This document shows, piece after piece, positions 13,545 to 26,151 of a stretch of 64,000 nucleotides of DNA. Source of the stretch: Aquilaria yunnanensis (Eukaryota; Streptophyta; Magnoliopsida; Malvales; Thymelaeaceae). Under the pieces are notes generated by a model. It searched no databases and was not told the DNA's origin. It saw only the letters and a program-made list of their open reading frames with translations. Where the stretch lies: assembly GCA_039654915.1 (NCBI GenBank), contig CM077599.1:25419501-25483500 (forward strand). The letters are read 5' to 3'. Position numbers and translations under genes: made by a program. Position 1 is the stretch's first letter; each line of letters opens with the position of its first letter.

Positions 13545-14944
13545 AATGGCTAAAGTCCACTAGGGGTAACTTAACTTATTGTTTTATCCTAAATGGGTAC
13601 CTAATCCTTAGATTTGTCTTATTGAACTACTTAAACTTATATAGTGCATCCTAATTGGGTACTTTTTGTCAATTTGACCATTACATTGGATAGAAAATGC
13701 TTACATGACATTAAATAACACTAAAATAAATTTAAAATAACAACTATTGTCCTTAAATTTTTCAATCACTAATTTCAGCATCTAAACTTCCACTAAAATT
13801 AATTCTATTGTCCCTCTGTTCCAACCCACATGGGCATTTATTAGAACATCTAGCGTGTGTTTCAACATCTTATCCTTCAAATAAGCAACCAATTCAAAGA
13901 ACCAAATCACCTTTTCCAGTTTTAAATCCAAGGCACATACAACAACAACATTTAGTTCAACAAAAGAAAATCGAACACCAATCGACACAAGCAGTTTTTC
14001 AACTTGATTTGCCGATTCCAAAAGGCATACAAGGTATTGACAATGAGGGATTGAAAATGGACAAGGAGTTCTGACAAGATCGAATGAACTAAGAGTTCTT
14101 ATTAGGATGGCCAGTGTGATCACTCAATTGATTTCGCTTAACCTAGTCAGACGTCTTCCAATTTCACATTTTTCAATCAACCTCTGTAGCCCGATAGGTG
14201 GGAATTTGCTGGCAAAAATATCGGTCATGTTGACAGGAAATAGAGGATTGTGGTGCCACTGGTGAGGGTTATAATAGTGAACGAGAAATAGAGAAAATTG
14301 TCGCATTTAGTTAGAAGAAGAATTAGGCAAATTTGATGTCACATTAAGGCCATCACATCTCGCTTTTCTCCTTTGACTACCTCTGCCACCATAGCCTTCG
14401 CATCTTACTCGAAATCGCCTCTAGCTTCCCCATGTGTCTCTCTCGATAGTGTCAGATCTAGGTGACATTTCGGCCTTATGCTCCAAAGCAACTTGAGGCC
14501 ACCGGGAAATAAGAGGCATTAAGAGAGTTTAGTCTAACAGTTGTGAAGATGATGGGAGAACGGTGGTGTTACTATGGCTAAGGCTGCACAGGTAGTGGTT
14601 CTAAGAAGAGAGGAGGACTAGTTGATAGTGGAGGACAAGGTTGGGTTTTTTTTTTTTTTGGATTTCATTGATCGAGTGGGTATGGGAGGTGGATCTAGAA
14701 GTTTAAGATTAAAATTAGTAATTGAAAATAGTTTAAGGCCCAAAATTGTTATTTTATGATTTACTTTAATATTATTTAATGTCACATCAGCATTTTTTTA
14801 TCAGATTTATGGGTAAAATTGACAAAAAATATTCAGTTGCGATGCACTATATGCCTTTATGTAGTTTGATATAACAAATTTAAAAATTAGGTACCCATTT
14901 GGGATAAAAAAAAATAAGTTAATATACTTCCGATGGACTTTACC
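13545..14944. mobile_element. TIR element (Mutator-like) nested in the CACTA element
   Basis: Left TIR (GGCTAAAGTCCACTAGGGGT, through TTATCCTAAATGGGTACC) is matched by the inverted right end (GGTACCCATTTGGGATAAA through GATGGACTTTACC). An 8-bp direct repeat ACAAATTT lies outside at 13537-13544 and 14945-14952 (8 of 9 if extended). Interior 13.78-14.65 kb is less AT-rich with open frames at 13782-14123 (-) and 13808-14074 (+); neither shows a domain I know. Possibly captured sequence. The exact end bases are uncertain by a few nucleotides. Confidence 0.65.
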
Positions 14945-15268
14945 ACAAATTTGACACATACAATTGATAATGAATCAATTCAATAATTAACTGCAAATTT
15001 AACACTAATTTAACACTAGCATAACACTTATATAATAATAGAAATTAAATTTTAAATAATAAAAATTACAAATGTTAAATATTATAACAATTAATTTTAA
15101 AATTAACTATCATTTCAAAAACTAACAACCAAATAACCTTTAATAATATGCTAATAAATCACCAACTAACCACAAAACGCGACAACTAACTACAAAATTT
15201 AACAACTAACCATCAACCAACTCTATTGAATACTAAGTATGAATATAAATAATAAAAAATTATAGCAA

Positions 15269-17113
15269 TGTGTTTTTAGGAGTGAACACCAATATATTTA
15301 CATATAGGTCAATTGGACATCTAAAAATAGTCTATAAGAGTTTAAGAGGTTCGGGGAGTACGATTATGCTAAAATAGCTTTATTCTAGTGTCATAAAATT
15401 GGAACTTTATTTTGATTGAAATTCTTGTTTTGCTTGTTATTGAATATTTTAATTAATTTTTCAAACCATATATTCTAATCAAACCACCAGATATGGACCC
15501 TTTAAATATTATTACTAGATTTACTTGTTGTATGTACATTTTCATGTCTCTAAACCATGGATCCCATTAGACCACCCAGATATGGACATATAACTTATTT
15601 TATTTTTATTTCAAAGATTTTATATAATTATCAATCCAAATCATAAATCCTATTAGATCACCCAGATATGTATTTTGAAATTTATTGTTAATTTATTATC
15701 CTAAATTCATCCTAGAATTTTACAAAACCCACATGGAATGAAACTTTTTCTAATTAGTGCGATCTTTGAGAAATTGAGATGCGTTATGTGAATTAAATTA
15801 AAATTAAAATTAATACATTTAAATAATATAAAAGGCTACACATGCTAACCCTAAATCTCTGGGAATATGAGGAATTTGAATGATGCATGCTCAAACAAAC
15901 AAAGTAAATAACAATATAGAAGGAATAAAAAGAAAGTACTGCAGTGACTTATTTGAAAAATAGAGAATGATGAGGACTTGAATGAACGAAAGGAAAAGAT
16001 AGTGGCTAAACAAGGGTTTCACCAAAAAGAGAAGAAGTTTGAATGGGTCAGACGGTTGACTGGTTCAGGTTGCGGGTCTGCTAGCCGGGTAGCTATCGGA
16101 TCTCCTCTGATTCCTTTAGCGGCTGGGGCAATTCGACAGGCGGAGGCTCGGGGTCGGACGGCAATGTCGGGGCATGCGGTGGCGAGGATGACGGACAGCT
16201 GGTGGCCGAGGACCGAGGCTGGACGAAGCGGAGCGTGCCGTGCTCGGACGGCGATGTCGGCAGCGTAAAGGAGCAATTGGATTGACGACGATGGCGATGG
16301 ATTGACGACGGGACGTGTCGGGTAGCTGGGAGTAGCTCCAGGGGCGGCGGCAGGTGGAAGGCAAAGCTTAGGGCTCTAGGGTGAAGGGTTGCGAGAAAAT
16401 AGGGACTAACGATGCAGTTTCACCTTTCTCTGGCTGTAGCTTAAGGTTGCGAATTTTGTTTTGTTATAATAACTCCTATTTAAAGAGCAAGTGTCATGAA
16501 CGTGATTAACAACCAAAATTTGAGATCAAATATTCTCAAAATAGAATTTGTGGAGGTTTAAATCTGGTAGCACGCAATCTGTTCTAAATACTTGTCCAAA
16601 TCCAGAAGAACTCTTAAGTTGTTGATCTTGCCTCTTACTTTATACGAAATTACAATTTAGCACAATACTTTCAGGAATTGTCAAATCAGCCCTAAACTTT
16701 AGGAAGTTGCCATATTTTACCTGAGTTTTGTAAAATTGCCCAATTTACCTTAGATTTGCCTCAAAATTACCAATTTTGGCCAAAACTTCCTAACAACCTT
16801 CAATTCACACACAAACTCTTTCCTTTTTCTTAAACTAACCCCCAAAAACCTCGAGGACCCCTAATTAGTACATAAACTAAATTAATTCCTATTTGGATCC
16901 TAAATGACAATCCTACATTTCTAAATATTTATAGCACAAACAACAATGTAATCCAAATGTGACTAGACCAACTAACCCTAAAATGACAAAAATAACCAAA
17001 ATATCCTAACAATTGACCAAACTACCCCTAGAAAACAAAAATGCTCCTACACTATTTTTTTCTACCCTAGAACTAAACAAAAATTAGTACCTAGACATAT
17101 TTTGGTGTCAACA
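15269..17113 (-). repeat. Old solo LTR related to the giant retrotransposon
   Basis: The stretch is a diverged, shorter (about 1.85 kb) relative of the 3153-bp LTRs at 37604 and 52132. Shared landmarks in the same order: the start with GGAGTG..ACACCAAT, the phrase GTTCGGGGAGTACG, tandem ACCATGGATCC..TTAGACCACCC..GATATGG-type repeats (compare ACCATGGACTCTGCCGAGTC in the giant element), a GC-rich block at about 16050-16400, and the end GGTGTCAACA. The terminal TG..CA is present. Orientation (TGTCAACA at the right) means the parent element lay on the minus strand. No internal region flanks it, so it is a solo LTR. A clear target duplication was not found. Confidence 0.65.
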
Positions 17114-18057
17114 AATATGCTAATATTTCAATAACTAACTACAGAATTTAACAAACAAATACATTAAAATAACACTAAACCTAACTCTAATCACCTCAAA
17201 ATTCTAAAAGTAAAGTTCCAACCAAAAAACTAACTCATGCAACAAGTTAACACTCACATGCATGAAACTATACATCAACAAAAAAGGATGAAAAACACTG
17301 AAAATAAAGAATAAAACGGTACAAATTCACTAATAAAGTGGAGATGAAAGGAAGAATAGCAGCTCCATCATGTCCTTACCTATTGGACAATGAAAACAAG
17401 ACATGAGAGTGTTTAAATGAGAGAATATGTTATTTGAGAGTATGAATCAGGTGAAGGTTGGTTTTAAAGGCGCTAGAAAGGTGGTGATCGCTTTCCAATT
17501 GCTAAGGTCAGTCGCTACAGGTGAGAAGACTTAAAAGCCCTCACATAGCCACCGAACCTTCATCACCCACATGCTTAATATGGATATTTCCTGCTTGAAG
17601 CGACTGACAAGATCAATCCCTTAGTAAACATAGGTAGCAACATACCAAGTCAGTCGAGGTTGCTATGTAGACGATAGCAATTTTTCTCGAATGCAGTCAA
17701 TAAGGTGATAAATGTAGTCATTTTTCAGTGGCTAAGTTCATCCATTTTGTAGGTTTTTTTTATATTGAATAATTATTTGTAAACTCTAAACCCTAAATAC
17801 AATACCTTAAGCCCTAATTCAATATCCTAAATCATAAAAAACATATTTCCCTAAATCTACCTAGCCACTAAAAGGCAACAACAGTTAAATTGGCATCCCC
17901 ATTTCCAACCGATTGGTAGCTACAACTTGGGCCATTGATAGGAGTCATTAACCTAAACAACACTTTTGCACAGCCACTGATTAGTGAATGAGCGCACTAG
18001 TGATTGACTTTTAGTCACTAGTTTCTGTCACTTTCTTGCAAAATTGATGTAATGATA

Positions 18058-18540
18058 TTCTTCAAGTGTCATCCATCTTGGTAGTATTCATGAGTCACTT
18101 GTTCAAGTATCTTTTAGAAACATAATCAAACTAGGCTAACCTTGACAAAAAAGCCCTTAAGTTATGCAATTCTTAAATAATACCACATTAGCAGGCCACA
18201 TCGGGTAGTATACCTTAGTAATGAAGCCAACCGCTAACAACTTATCCACCTCTATTCATTTGGCTTTTTATCACTCTGACATAAAGGTTCATTTCTTTTA
18301 GATAATCGGTTGGGCTTTGGGATCTCCATTTAGTTTATATATGATAATTGTGTAACATGTTAGCAGCTGACCAGGCAAAAACATTTTGGTACTCCTAAAC
18401 AGTGTGATTAGTTCAATTTCCAACTCCAACAGAAGGTCGGTGCTAATTCTGATGATTCCATTTTGACAAGTTCATAGTCACTTTTTCTAGCTTGTTCACT
18501 AGGGAACCTTGCTTCAACTTTTGCTTATCCTTTAGATCAA
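18058..18540 (-). pseudogene. Tat-type Ty3/gypsy reverse transcriptase N-terminus, relic
   Basis: Minus-strand translation gives EYQNVFAWSAANM, the linker typical of the start of plant Ty3/gypsy reverse transcriptase, then decayed proline-rich linker sequence and EVDKLLAVGFITKVYYP, the conserved N-terminal RT block. The continuation is at 12784 and below, after the CACTA insertion. Contains stops and frameshifts. Confidence in the family is good, boundaries are rough. Confidence 0.7.
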
Positions 18541-20689
18541 AATTTTCTAAGGCCAGGGCATCCAAATTGTCCATGGATACATAAGCACAAAACCATTGAA
18601 GATGTTTTTTTCAAAGTTGTCAAAAACAGGTTTCTACCTAGATTCGTTTTGATTATTCTAAAGTCATAAAGTTGTAAGACTTTATAAAAAATACAAAAAA
18701 AAATTGGAGACAAATTATGAAAAATATAAAAAAATTTAAATTGTCTTAAAAAAAGTATCATAAGTATGTAATTTGCACCAAAAATCCTATTCATTTTGTG
18801 CTTAATTTAGTGGAATATGGCAGATTTTTAGGTTAACTAGGGCTTCAGGGGTCGGTCTTGGTGTTTCTGTAGAGGGGAGGCAGGTTTTGGTTTAAGTAAT
18901 TAAAAAATCTGTTTAAATAATTATTTAAGTATTTTATTAAAAATAATAATAGAATTAATTATTTTTTATTTGAATAAAATTGAAGATACTTTGTTACATA
19001 GTTATATTTTTGTTTGGAATATTAAAATATTGAAAATAGTATGTATTTTATACAAAATGTGCCTGATTCTAGGATGAATTGAACATAATAATATTAATAT
19101 TTATGAAAAATGTATTAAATGTTTGTATAAAAAAAAACACTTAAAGCTACTTTAACTCCACCAATGTTAGGAATCACATTTTAATTACATTCGAACAAAT
19201 GCTTCATGAAATGTTACAAAAATGCCAAGTTAAAGAGACATTTTTATTAAATGTCATTTTAACTATTTCTTAATTATGTTTAGCACCATTTGTAAAAAAG
19301 GTCACTAGGAAAACATTACTAGAAACCTATTTTGTTGTAGTGCACGCACTTGGTGCCTTAACTAACAATTTTACAAATGCTAGAAGTATTATGAAACACA
19401 CTAGAGAATAAAGGATTAGAATTGGCATTAGGCCGCGCCTGAATCCTTCTACTACGTAATTACAGCTCCAGTCCCCAGCTTCCGGGAATGTACAATTTAG
19501 TCCCAATATATATTTTTTTATAGGTTTGACCCAATAAGACTAGAGTCATAGAATCTCAATGTTCCTACGTTTTTATGACTAAAAACGCATTTCTACTCGT
19601 TTGTACCCAGAGTTGCGTTTCCATTACGTTTTTAAATATCTTACACCTCTAAAGTCGTAAAAACGTATGTTTTTATGACTTAAAATGAGATTTTAATAAC
19701 CATGGCTTTACTAATAGATCTAGGGGCCCCAGGTCTTACAACCGTTATGGACATTAAAAGTGAGTTCACAGTGTATGTCAAATAAGGTGTTATAAGGAGA
19801 TTAGAAGCTGATGACATTAAAGTCCACCCATGCGATAGCCTGTTTGTTATTCTCCTCATCCCTAGCTAGCTATTTCCCTATGGTGATAAGAAGAGTGATT
19901 ATTCCTTCAATTGGGATAGGTTGACTATTGGCACCATATACTTAGGGATGTCAAGAAATACCTAACCCACCCCTACCGTCCTCGAACCCAGCCATCTAAA
20001 CCCAACTTCAACCTTACCTACAATACAATGTGGAGGGTACGAATTTAACTAATCCTACTTGACCCTACCCACACAACTCCTAAAACAATACATTTATATT
20101 TAAAATATGATTATATTTCAAAATAAAATTATAATTTAACATAAATTATCACATATTACATCATTTTATGATATTTTTAGTTATTAATTAATTGTAAACA
20201 TACACATTATTTTGAAAATATACATAAAAATATATAAAAAAAAAGTCTTAAAAAATTAAACATGCACCTTCAATAGATTGGCGCAGAACTTGATTACTTG
20301 TAAGGAGGGTTTTGGATTAGCTAAACTCGGCCCAAGCCTAGCCTGTTAACATTTTTACATATACTAGGTTGGTGCAAAGCCTCAGGAAAGCTCGAACATC
20401 TACGTTCATCCAATCTAGAGTAAAATTGAACTTATATGTCCATCAATATCCTCTTTACCTGGAAGACGATTATTACCTGGAACACTATGTGATACTTATG
20501 AAGTTGCGGGAAGAGTGTGAAGTGATGATCCAACAATAAGATTAATACCCATAAAAAACGTGGGATCTTAGTAGTTGAGTAAATGTAGAGAGATTGTTCA
20601 TCTTTGGTGGGCCTATCTAAAAACATGCGAATCAGCAGTTGACTACCTTCATTCATTGCCACTAATTGGACTAATGTATTAGCTACCTC
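18541..20689. other. Decayed retrotransposon interior, no intact gene
   Basis: AT-rich, with poly-A and poly-T runs. A CACTA-like right end (TTTTGTTGTAGTG) sits near 19331-19343 without an evident partner. The stretch at about 19950-20060 and 20270-20350 looks like a small decayed repeat with inverted ends. Expected protease and gag sequence between RT and the zinc-knuckle linker is unrecognisable. Confidence 0.35.
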
Positions 20690-20860
20690 CTGTTGGCTTT
20701 GGCCGGCTACTCGGGAGCTTATTACAATTTCCTTAATGAGCTGTCCTAACTTGCCTCACTTTATTGGTTTTATGATTGCATTTTTCAACTCCTAACAATT
20801 CTTTTGCATTATGAGGAGTAGCTCAAACTGATTGATGATGGTCAAACTAGTGTTTTAAGG
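20690..20860 (-). pseudogene. Tat-type gag C-terminal (zinc-knuckle linker) relic
   Basis: Minus-strand translation contains NCXELKNAIIKPIKXGKLGQLIKE (X marks stops), which matches the conserved stretch after the CCHC knuckle of Tat-lineage gag (…C-x-L-K-x-x-I-E-x-L-I-R-x-G-x-L…). It lies upstream, in the sense of the element, of the RT relic at 18058-18540, as expected for one gag-pol element. Confidence 0.5.
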
Positions 20861-22359
20861 TGTGGTCCTTTATGCCGAACTTGACTTGTTGAGAGTAACG
20901 GGCCAAATCTAGAAAGTAGTTAGCATGAGGTAATAATTTGCTCATCTTAGGGCTACTTGTGGGTGTTAACCATCCTTATTTGAGGTGTGGGCTCTAGGGA
21001 TGATAGAGGTTCCTAGCATCATGAACTAGTTGAGGTGCCAAGTTACCGCATAAGATGTTTGTGGCCTACAAGCAGTGGTGATCTCAAAGGTCAGTGACAT
21101 CCTATAGGTCTAGTCAATCTCATAAAATGTGGGGAGCCTATACACTGTGGTGCTAGATGATATTGGTGGCCCATGGACTATAGTTCCGCAGGAAAATGGT
21201 GGGCCATAAACTATGGTCCCAGAATGCAGTGGTAACATGAAAGTACATACAACCCTATACGATGTTTGTGGCTTTTGGACTTGTCTCGGAGGACAAGATC
21301 GACTATGCCAAAATGGTTGTTCCCAAAGTAGAGTTGGCTCTTAAGATTTCCAAGGTCTAAAGATTAATGATTGTCATTGTTTTGTTCTATATTTACTTAA
21401 AAGGTTTTTTTTATACTAATATGCATGAACATGATAGGGGTATGAAGCATGGGAAAGGGAATGTCCTTACTAATCACCTTGTTTGTCAAGAGCTTCAGAA
21501 AAGGTGTGCCATTTCTTGCTAGGTTGGTGTATTAAGTATCTAACCGATAGGGTAGAAGCCTCAGCTGAGCTCATGCTTCCTAGGTTCATCGAGGCATATG
21601 GTAATGAGAGGTCTCAAGTTAAGGCTCCTAGTTATGGATATAGCAATTGAAGTTGACAAATCTATTGTGTAATTCATGGGTAGATAATTTTTTGGGCTTT
21701 CCATTACTCTTCCCACTGGTGCACCAATATTAATTCCTAATGTGCGAGGTCCTAGTTAAATAGGGAGCTCGGGTATGAAAATGCAAGTATGAGGCAGGTC
21801 AGGTCTGCCAATCTTCCTTAGTTTTAGAATCCAACCACTAGGGGTGGTGGGTGAAACACCTACTAGACACTCTAATGCCTAACTTGGAAAAGAATTTACA
21901 TGGTTAATGGAAATTAAGGGCTAATAAGTACAAAATGAAGAGGAATAGGCAATTATAGGTTTTGGGATATACGAGGCTCCTCAGGTTTGGTAAGAAGACA
22001 ACACTTATGTGGACTAGATAGTGTTCCCAGGGGTGGCACATGTACTATATCTTTTTACCTTATGACGGGCGTGCAAAGTCGCATTGGGTTCAATTATAAG
22101 GGAATTTGCTTAGCTATATTAAGCTTGGTTGGTAGATGTCCACAGATTTCCTCCAAGTTTCTTATTTTGAAGAATTCTAAAAATGCCCAAAATGTTTAAG
22201 GGTCAGGGACTTGAAAAAAAGATAAACCAATATATTAATATGAAACAATATGATAAGGTTGCAGACCCAATATTTCATTTCTTAGGCACTAAAAAATGTA
22301 GTTGCCACAAATGCGTAAGGTGATTAAAAACTACTTAATTTTGCTCCTTTCCTGGGATA
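20861..22359. other. Unassigned repeat-like DNA
   Basis: Moderate GC, no open frame longer than 70 codons, short internal repeats around TGTTTGTGGC (21060 and 21260). Probably leader or gag-proximal DNA of the decayed Tat element; inference only. Confidence 0.35.
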
Positions 22360-24030
22360 TTAGAATAATTATAAACCTATAAATGGTTAAATTCTGATGG
22401 CAAGGTTTAGATCGGGAGGGTGGAATATATTTTTACAATAGGTTTTTTATTTTACTTCTTAAGGGGCATGGTGGTTTGCATATTCTTGACATGAAAATAT
22501 TTAATCAAGCCCTCATTGCCAAATCTTTTTGGAGAATCATGCATAACAACTTTAGCTCATTGGTGTGTTGTGTTCTACAAGCTAAGTATGGTAGAAAGAA
22601 ATCTCTTTAGAAGGTAGGTATGGGCTCTAACCTTACTATGGTGTAGAAAAGCTTACTCATTAGGCACGATTTCTTAAAGCAGAAATTACGTTGGAAAATT
22701 GGTGATGGTAAATTAGTAGATGTTTGGTGAGATTACCGAATTCCTGGCTTTCCCCTAGATAAGCTTGTTAATCACAAGTGTAATCCAACTGATCCTAGAT
22801 CTCTTTCTAGACTAGTTATTAGAATCAAAGATCTTTTTACTGCCAACTTAACCTTATGGAATATTCCATTATTATACTCAATTTTTTTTTTCTAAAAAAA
22901 TGGTGTGGGCAATTATGAAAAGAACTAGGCGAACAGATGAGGGATTAAGTGATTGGCCAATATGGGAAAGGGCTGAAGATGGGGTATTCACGACAAAGAA
23001 AGGCTATGTTGCTCAGCTTCAAAGCATCTCACATAATTTGAGTTCCTCAATTATCCACAATATTAATAAGTTTCTGAAAAGGTTGTGGGCCTCAAGTGTT
23101 CTAGAAAAATATAAAACCTTTATTTTGAAGTGCATTAGTAATGCTTTACCAACTATATCTAAGCTTCTTAAGTGGGGTATTCTAATTTTAGCCTGTTGCC
23201 CACATTGTGATGCCTTGGAAGAAGATATAACACACTTATTTGTGCTTTGTCCAATAGTTAAAAGTGTGTAAGATAACATCCCTGTTATTGCTCAACCTAA
23301 ACTTAATGAGGACTTCCTTCAATGGCTAATTTGAAACCTACCAAACAATTGGACTTAGTAATCAGAAACTAGGGACTATATTATCATTACTCTTTGGAGC
23401 TTATGGGTCGTCGCAACTCTAAGGTCTTCCAAAATACTAGTACGGACTCAAATCAGATCATTCAAAATAGTGATATCCTCATCCATGAAACAAGGCCAGT
23501 AGCTCAACACAAGCGTCATATCATTAGATCATTTCTTCCTAGACCTTCTCCTCGTACTAAATGCTGGGTTAATAATGTAACCTTTTCCCAACCAATAATC
23601 TTTCAAGTTGATGGAGCTTGGAATCTTAGGACAAGGATGGGTGCAATAGCCTGGTCTTTTTGAGATCCCTTATCTACATCGTCTCATGATTTCTCCTGCT
23701 TCCTTAAAGAAAACCCATCTATAATTTGTAAGGAGATTAAAGCTATTATTGCTATAATGAAGGAAGCTAGTTTGTATGGCATGAATAAATTTACTATTTT
23801 AATAGATTGTTTGGTCGGGTTCCTTCAGATTGTAGATTATAGCTCCACTATTTGGACGCGACAAAGGATATTAATAAGATTCATTAGATGGTTAACCAAT
23901 TTAAGAGTCTCAATAATGGTGGTCTGCTGATCTGTAGTAGATTACACACACCAATTGAAGTCTATGAGTCTTAGGTTGGCTTATTTTGTGTAATTTGTTC
24001 TTCATTGTTTCTTTCCTTTCTTACTAAAAA
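22360..24030 (+). pseudogene. 5'-truncated L1-like LINE: RT tail, zinc-binding RT-associated domain, RNase H
   Basis: The + strand encodes, with stops and frameshifts, the C-terminal part of a plant non-LTR retrotransposon ORF2: MKIFNQALIAKSFWRIMHN and VCCVLQAKYGRKKSL (region after the RT), then a zinc-binding RT-associated domain (GVFTTKKGYVAQLQ, LWASSVLEKYKTFILKCISN, CCPHCDALEEDITHLFVLCP) at about 22900-23270, then an RNase H-like domain start (QVDGAWNLRTRMGAIAW) near 23600-23660. A short A-run at about 24025 may be the remnant of the poly-A tail. 5' truncation is typical for LINE insertion. Not functional. Confidence 0.85.
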
Positions 24031-24089
24031 AAAAACTAAATTTGAGTTTCAGTTAAATGTAAAATTTTGTATGATATGTATTAAACTAC

Positions 24090-25200
24090 ACCAAAACATA
24101 AGATTGGAGACAGATAATTGGGAACAAATGTGATATTTGCCTCCAATCTGTATATTTAGAGACAAATATTTATTTGCTTATAAATCTAGAAGAATTTGTC
24201 TCTAATACTGAATAAAATTTTAAGAAAAAATACATTTAGGGACAAATAAAATAAATGACTCTAATATCCAATCATTTGTCTCTAAATATGTGACCTCTTA
24301 TGGATATGTTACCATAAGAACATGTATATCTGTCTCAAAAAGAACTAAAATGCAAGTGAATTCAATATTGTTAAGAAGTGACACCATTTCGTATGGTTTA
24401 TTGTATGAAAATTTGTTTTTCGCAAACCTTCACTTTATTTTATACATCTAAAGAAAAAAGAAAAAACATAAATTTAATTTTTCTGGTGTTTTTTTGGCGC
24501 CCTGTTTAGTTTTCTTTCTGCCTTTATGTGGGGCATTGATTAGAACTTGTTGAAAAAAAATTATAATTTTCCCCCCTATATTTAAAGGAAATATGAAATA
24601 AATGGTAATAGGACTTTGCTTTATTTAGCATATAAAAAAATTGTAATAAGTATGAATACTTCAAAAAATGAAAATCAAAGCATAAAGAATATATAAGACA
24701 ACACACGATTAAGGTATCAAGTGTCATGGAAATAAGTGACATTTGAAAATTTAATTAAACAAATAAAAAATAAATAAATAATTGTTTGAAATAAAAGAAT
24801 AAGCAAAATAGATAATAAAAGAATTCAGTTCAAGCAATAGCTACGCACAATAGGCTTGATGGTTAGAATGCTAATGTATTATTAGGAATATAGATTTGGG
24901 GTCCTGGGTTCAAAACTCAAAAAGGCTAAAAGGCTTGAGAAAAATCAGTGTTGTTTTTCTCCTTATCCATTTCTTTTTTCTTTGGTGGCGTAAATAATTT
25001 TATTTCTAACAACAAATAGATGTGTCGTCTAAATTACTATAGGTGAATAATATAATAGTTCCTAATTTATTTTTTTAAGAGAAAAAAATAATTGTTTCCT
25101 ATTTGTCTCTAAACATTTTTGGCAACACTTATTGAAGACAATTATGTATTTGTCTCTAAAATTTTTAGAGACAAATAAATGGCATATAAAAACAAGTTTT
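24090..25200. mobile_element. CACTA-like non-autonomous element
   Basis: Starts with ACTACACCAAAACATAAGAT, similar to CACTA termini, and carries at least seven copies in both orientations of the motif GAGACAAAT / ATTTGTCTC near its two ends (24150-24290 and 25095-25180), the typical subterminal-repeat pattern. The right terminus is decayed (AAGTTTTTGTG). No transposase. End coordinates are approximate. Confidence 0.45.
24845..24960 (+). repeat. Possible tRNA-derived SINE fragment
   Basis: Contains a box A-like GGCTTGATGGTTAGAATG and a box B-like GGGTTCAAAACTC about 65 bp apart. It cannot be folded into a proper tRNA by eye, so it is more likely a SINE head than a tRNA gene. Confidence 0.3.
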
Positions 25201-26151
25201 TGTGTCTCTAAAACCTAGTTATAAAATTTATTTTTATAAAGTTATTGCTAGATCTTTTCCTTGTTTGGAAGTCCTATTACCATGTATTTCATATTTTCCT
25301 TAAAATATAGTGGGGAATATTTATTTTTAGTCCTAAAATGAGTTCTACATTTTAAGGAAAATATAAAAACTTTAGTTTGTAAAGTTTATTTTTATAAAGT
25401 TATTGCAGATCTTTTCCTTGTTATCTGCTAGATATAGCTACTCACATAAGTAACAGACAGAGGATTTAAAAGAAAAAGGTGCAGAAAGCTTACTTTGGAG
25501 CCAGGTGGCAGCGAGTGACCTGCTCCACGGGCCACAAGCAATCAATGTACCGAGACAAATCATGAGAAAGGCGGTAAAATGCACTATTAATTCCTCATCC
25601 TGAATTGGCTCCACTTTGATTATATATTGGTTTTAAATCTTTATAACGTGTTCTATATTGCTCTCTAAGCTTAGGGATGAGTGATTTGACACATGTAAAT
25701 AATTTATAAAAAAAAAAATTGATGGATGAAATGGTCAAGTGATTTTTAAAAATTATAATAATACATTTTAAAATTTATTAGAAGAAGGTTATTGAATACT
25801 TTAAATTTATCAACTCTCATTTAATTGTTTGAAATCAACTTTTTAAATTCAAATTCAATAGCTGTCTTCTATTATTTAATATGTGTCATGATTTGTTTTA
25901 TAGTTAAATGAACCATTTAAAAAATAAAAAAATTATTTGTAAATCAGATTTTTATATCAACTCAACCTTACTTATGAGTGAGAACCAATATGTAAAAAAT
26001 TATAAAAAATTAAGACCAATAGATAACAAAATCATAATTTGGGACCAAGGAGAATTAAAGGTTTATGACTATTGGTGCTTTTAACCCTGAGAAAAATAGA
26101 TCTGAGGCCCAAGATTTAGTCATGTACATGAAGTACAGATGAGGGAACGTT
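25201..26151. other. AT-rich intergenic DNA with a direct repeat
   Basis: A roughly 40-bp direct repeat (TTTATTTTTATAAAGTTATT followed by GCAGATCTTTTCCTTGTT with small changes) occurs at about 25220-25262 and 25384-25423. Between them is TTTTTAGTCCTAAAATGAGT, a copy of the TIR start of the element at 26152. No gene. Confidence 0.5.

Larger units (their letters stand above)
12788..18054. mobile_element. Non-autonomous CACTA (EnSpm) element with nested insertions, interrupting a Tat reverse transcriptase
   Basis: Begins with CACTACAAGGAAGATA. The right end in inverted orientation reads CATTACATCAATTTTGCAAG, a decayed counterpart. The 3-bp repeat ATA flanks it (12785-12787 and 18055-18057), the size made by CACTA transposases. 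Subterminal regions contain repeated short motifs (GTGACTAA near the left end; GTCAGTCG and GCGACTGAC near 17500-17680). Reverse transcriptase coding sequence is interrupted exactly at this block: residues ending near WPANV lie to the right (18.15 kb) and the continuation VYIEFTN lies to the left (12.78 kb). Two later insertions (13545-14944 and 15269-17113) sit inside. No CACTA transposase was seen. Confidence 0.75.

Noticed and set aside
19331..19343. Right end of a CACTA element paired with the left end at 12788
   Set aside because: The flanking triplets do not match, and RT sequence lies inside that span; the end at 18054 with ATA on both sides fits better.
24845..24960. A true tRNA gene
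   Set aside because: Box A- and box B-like stretches are present but arms do not pair into a cloverleaf by eye; kept only as a possible SINE piece.
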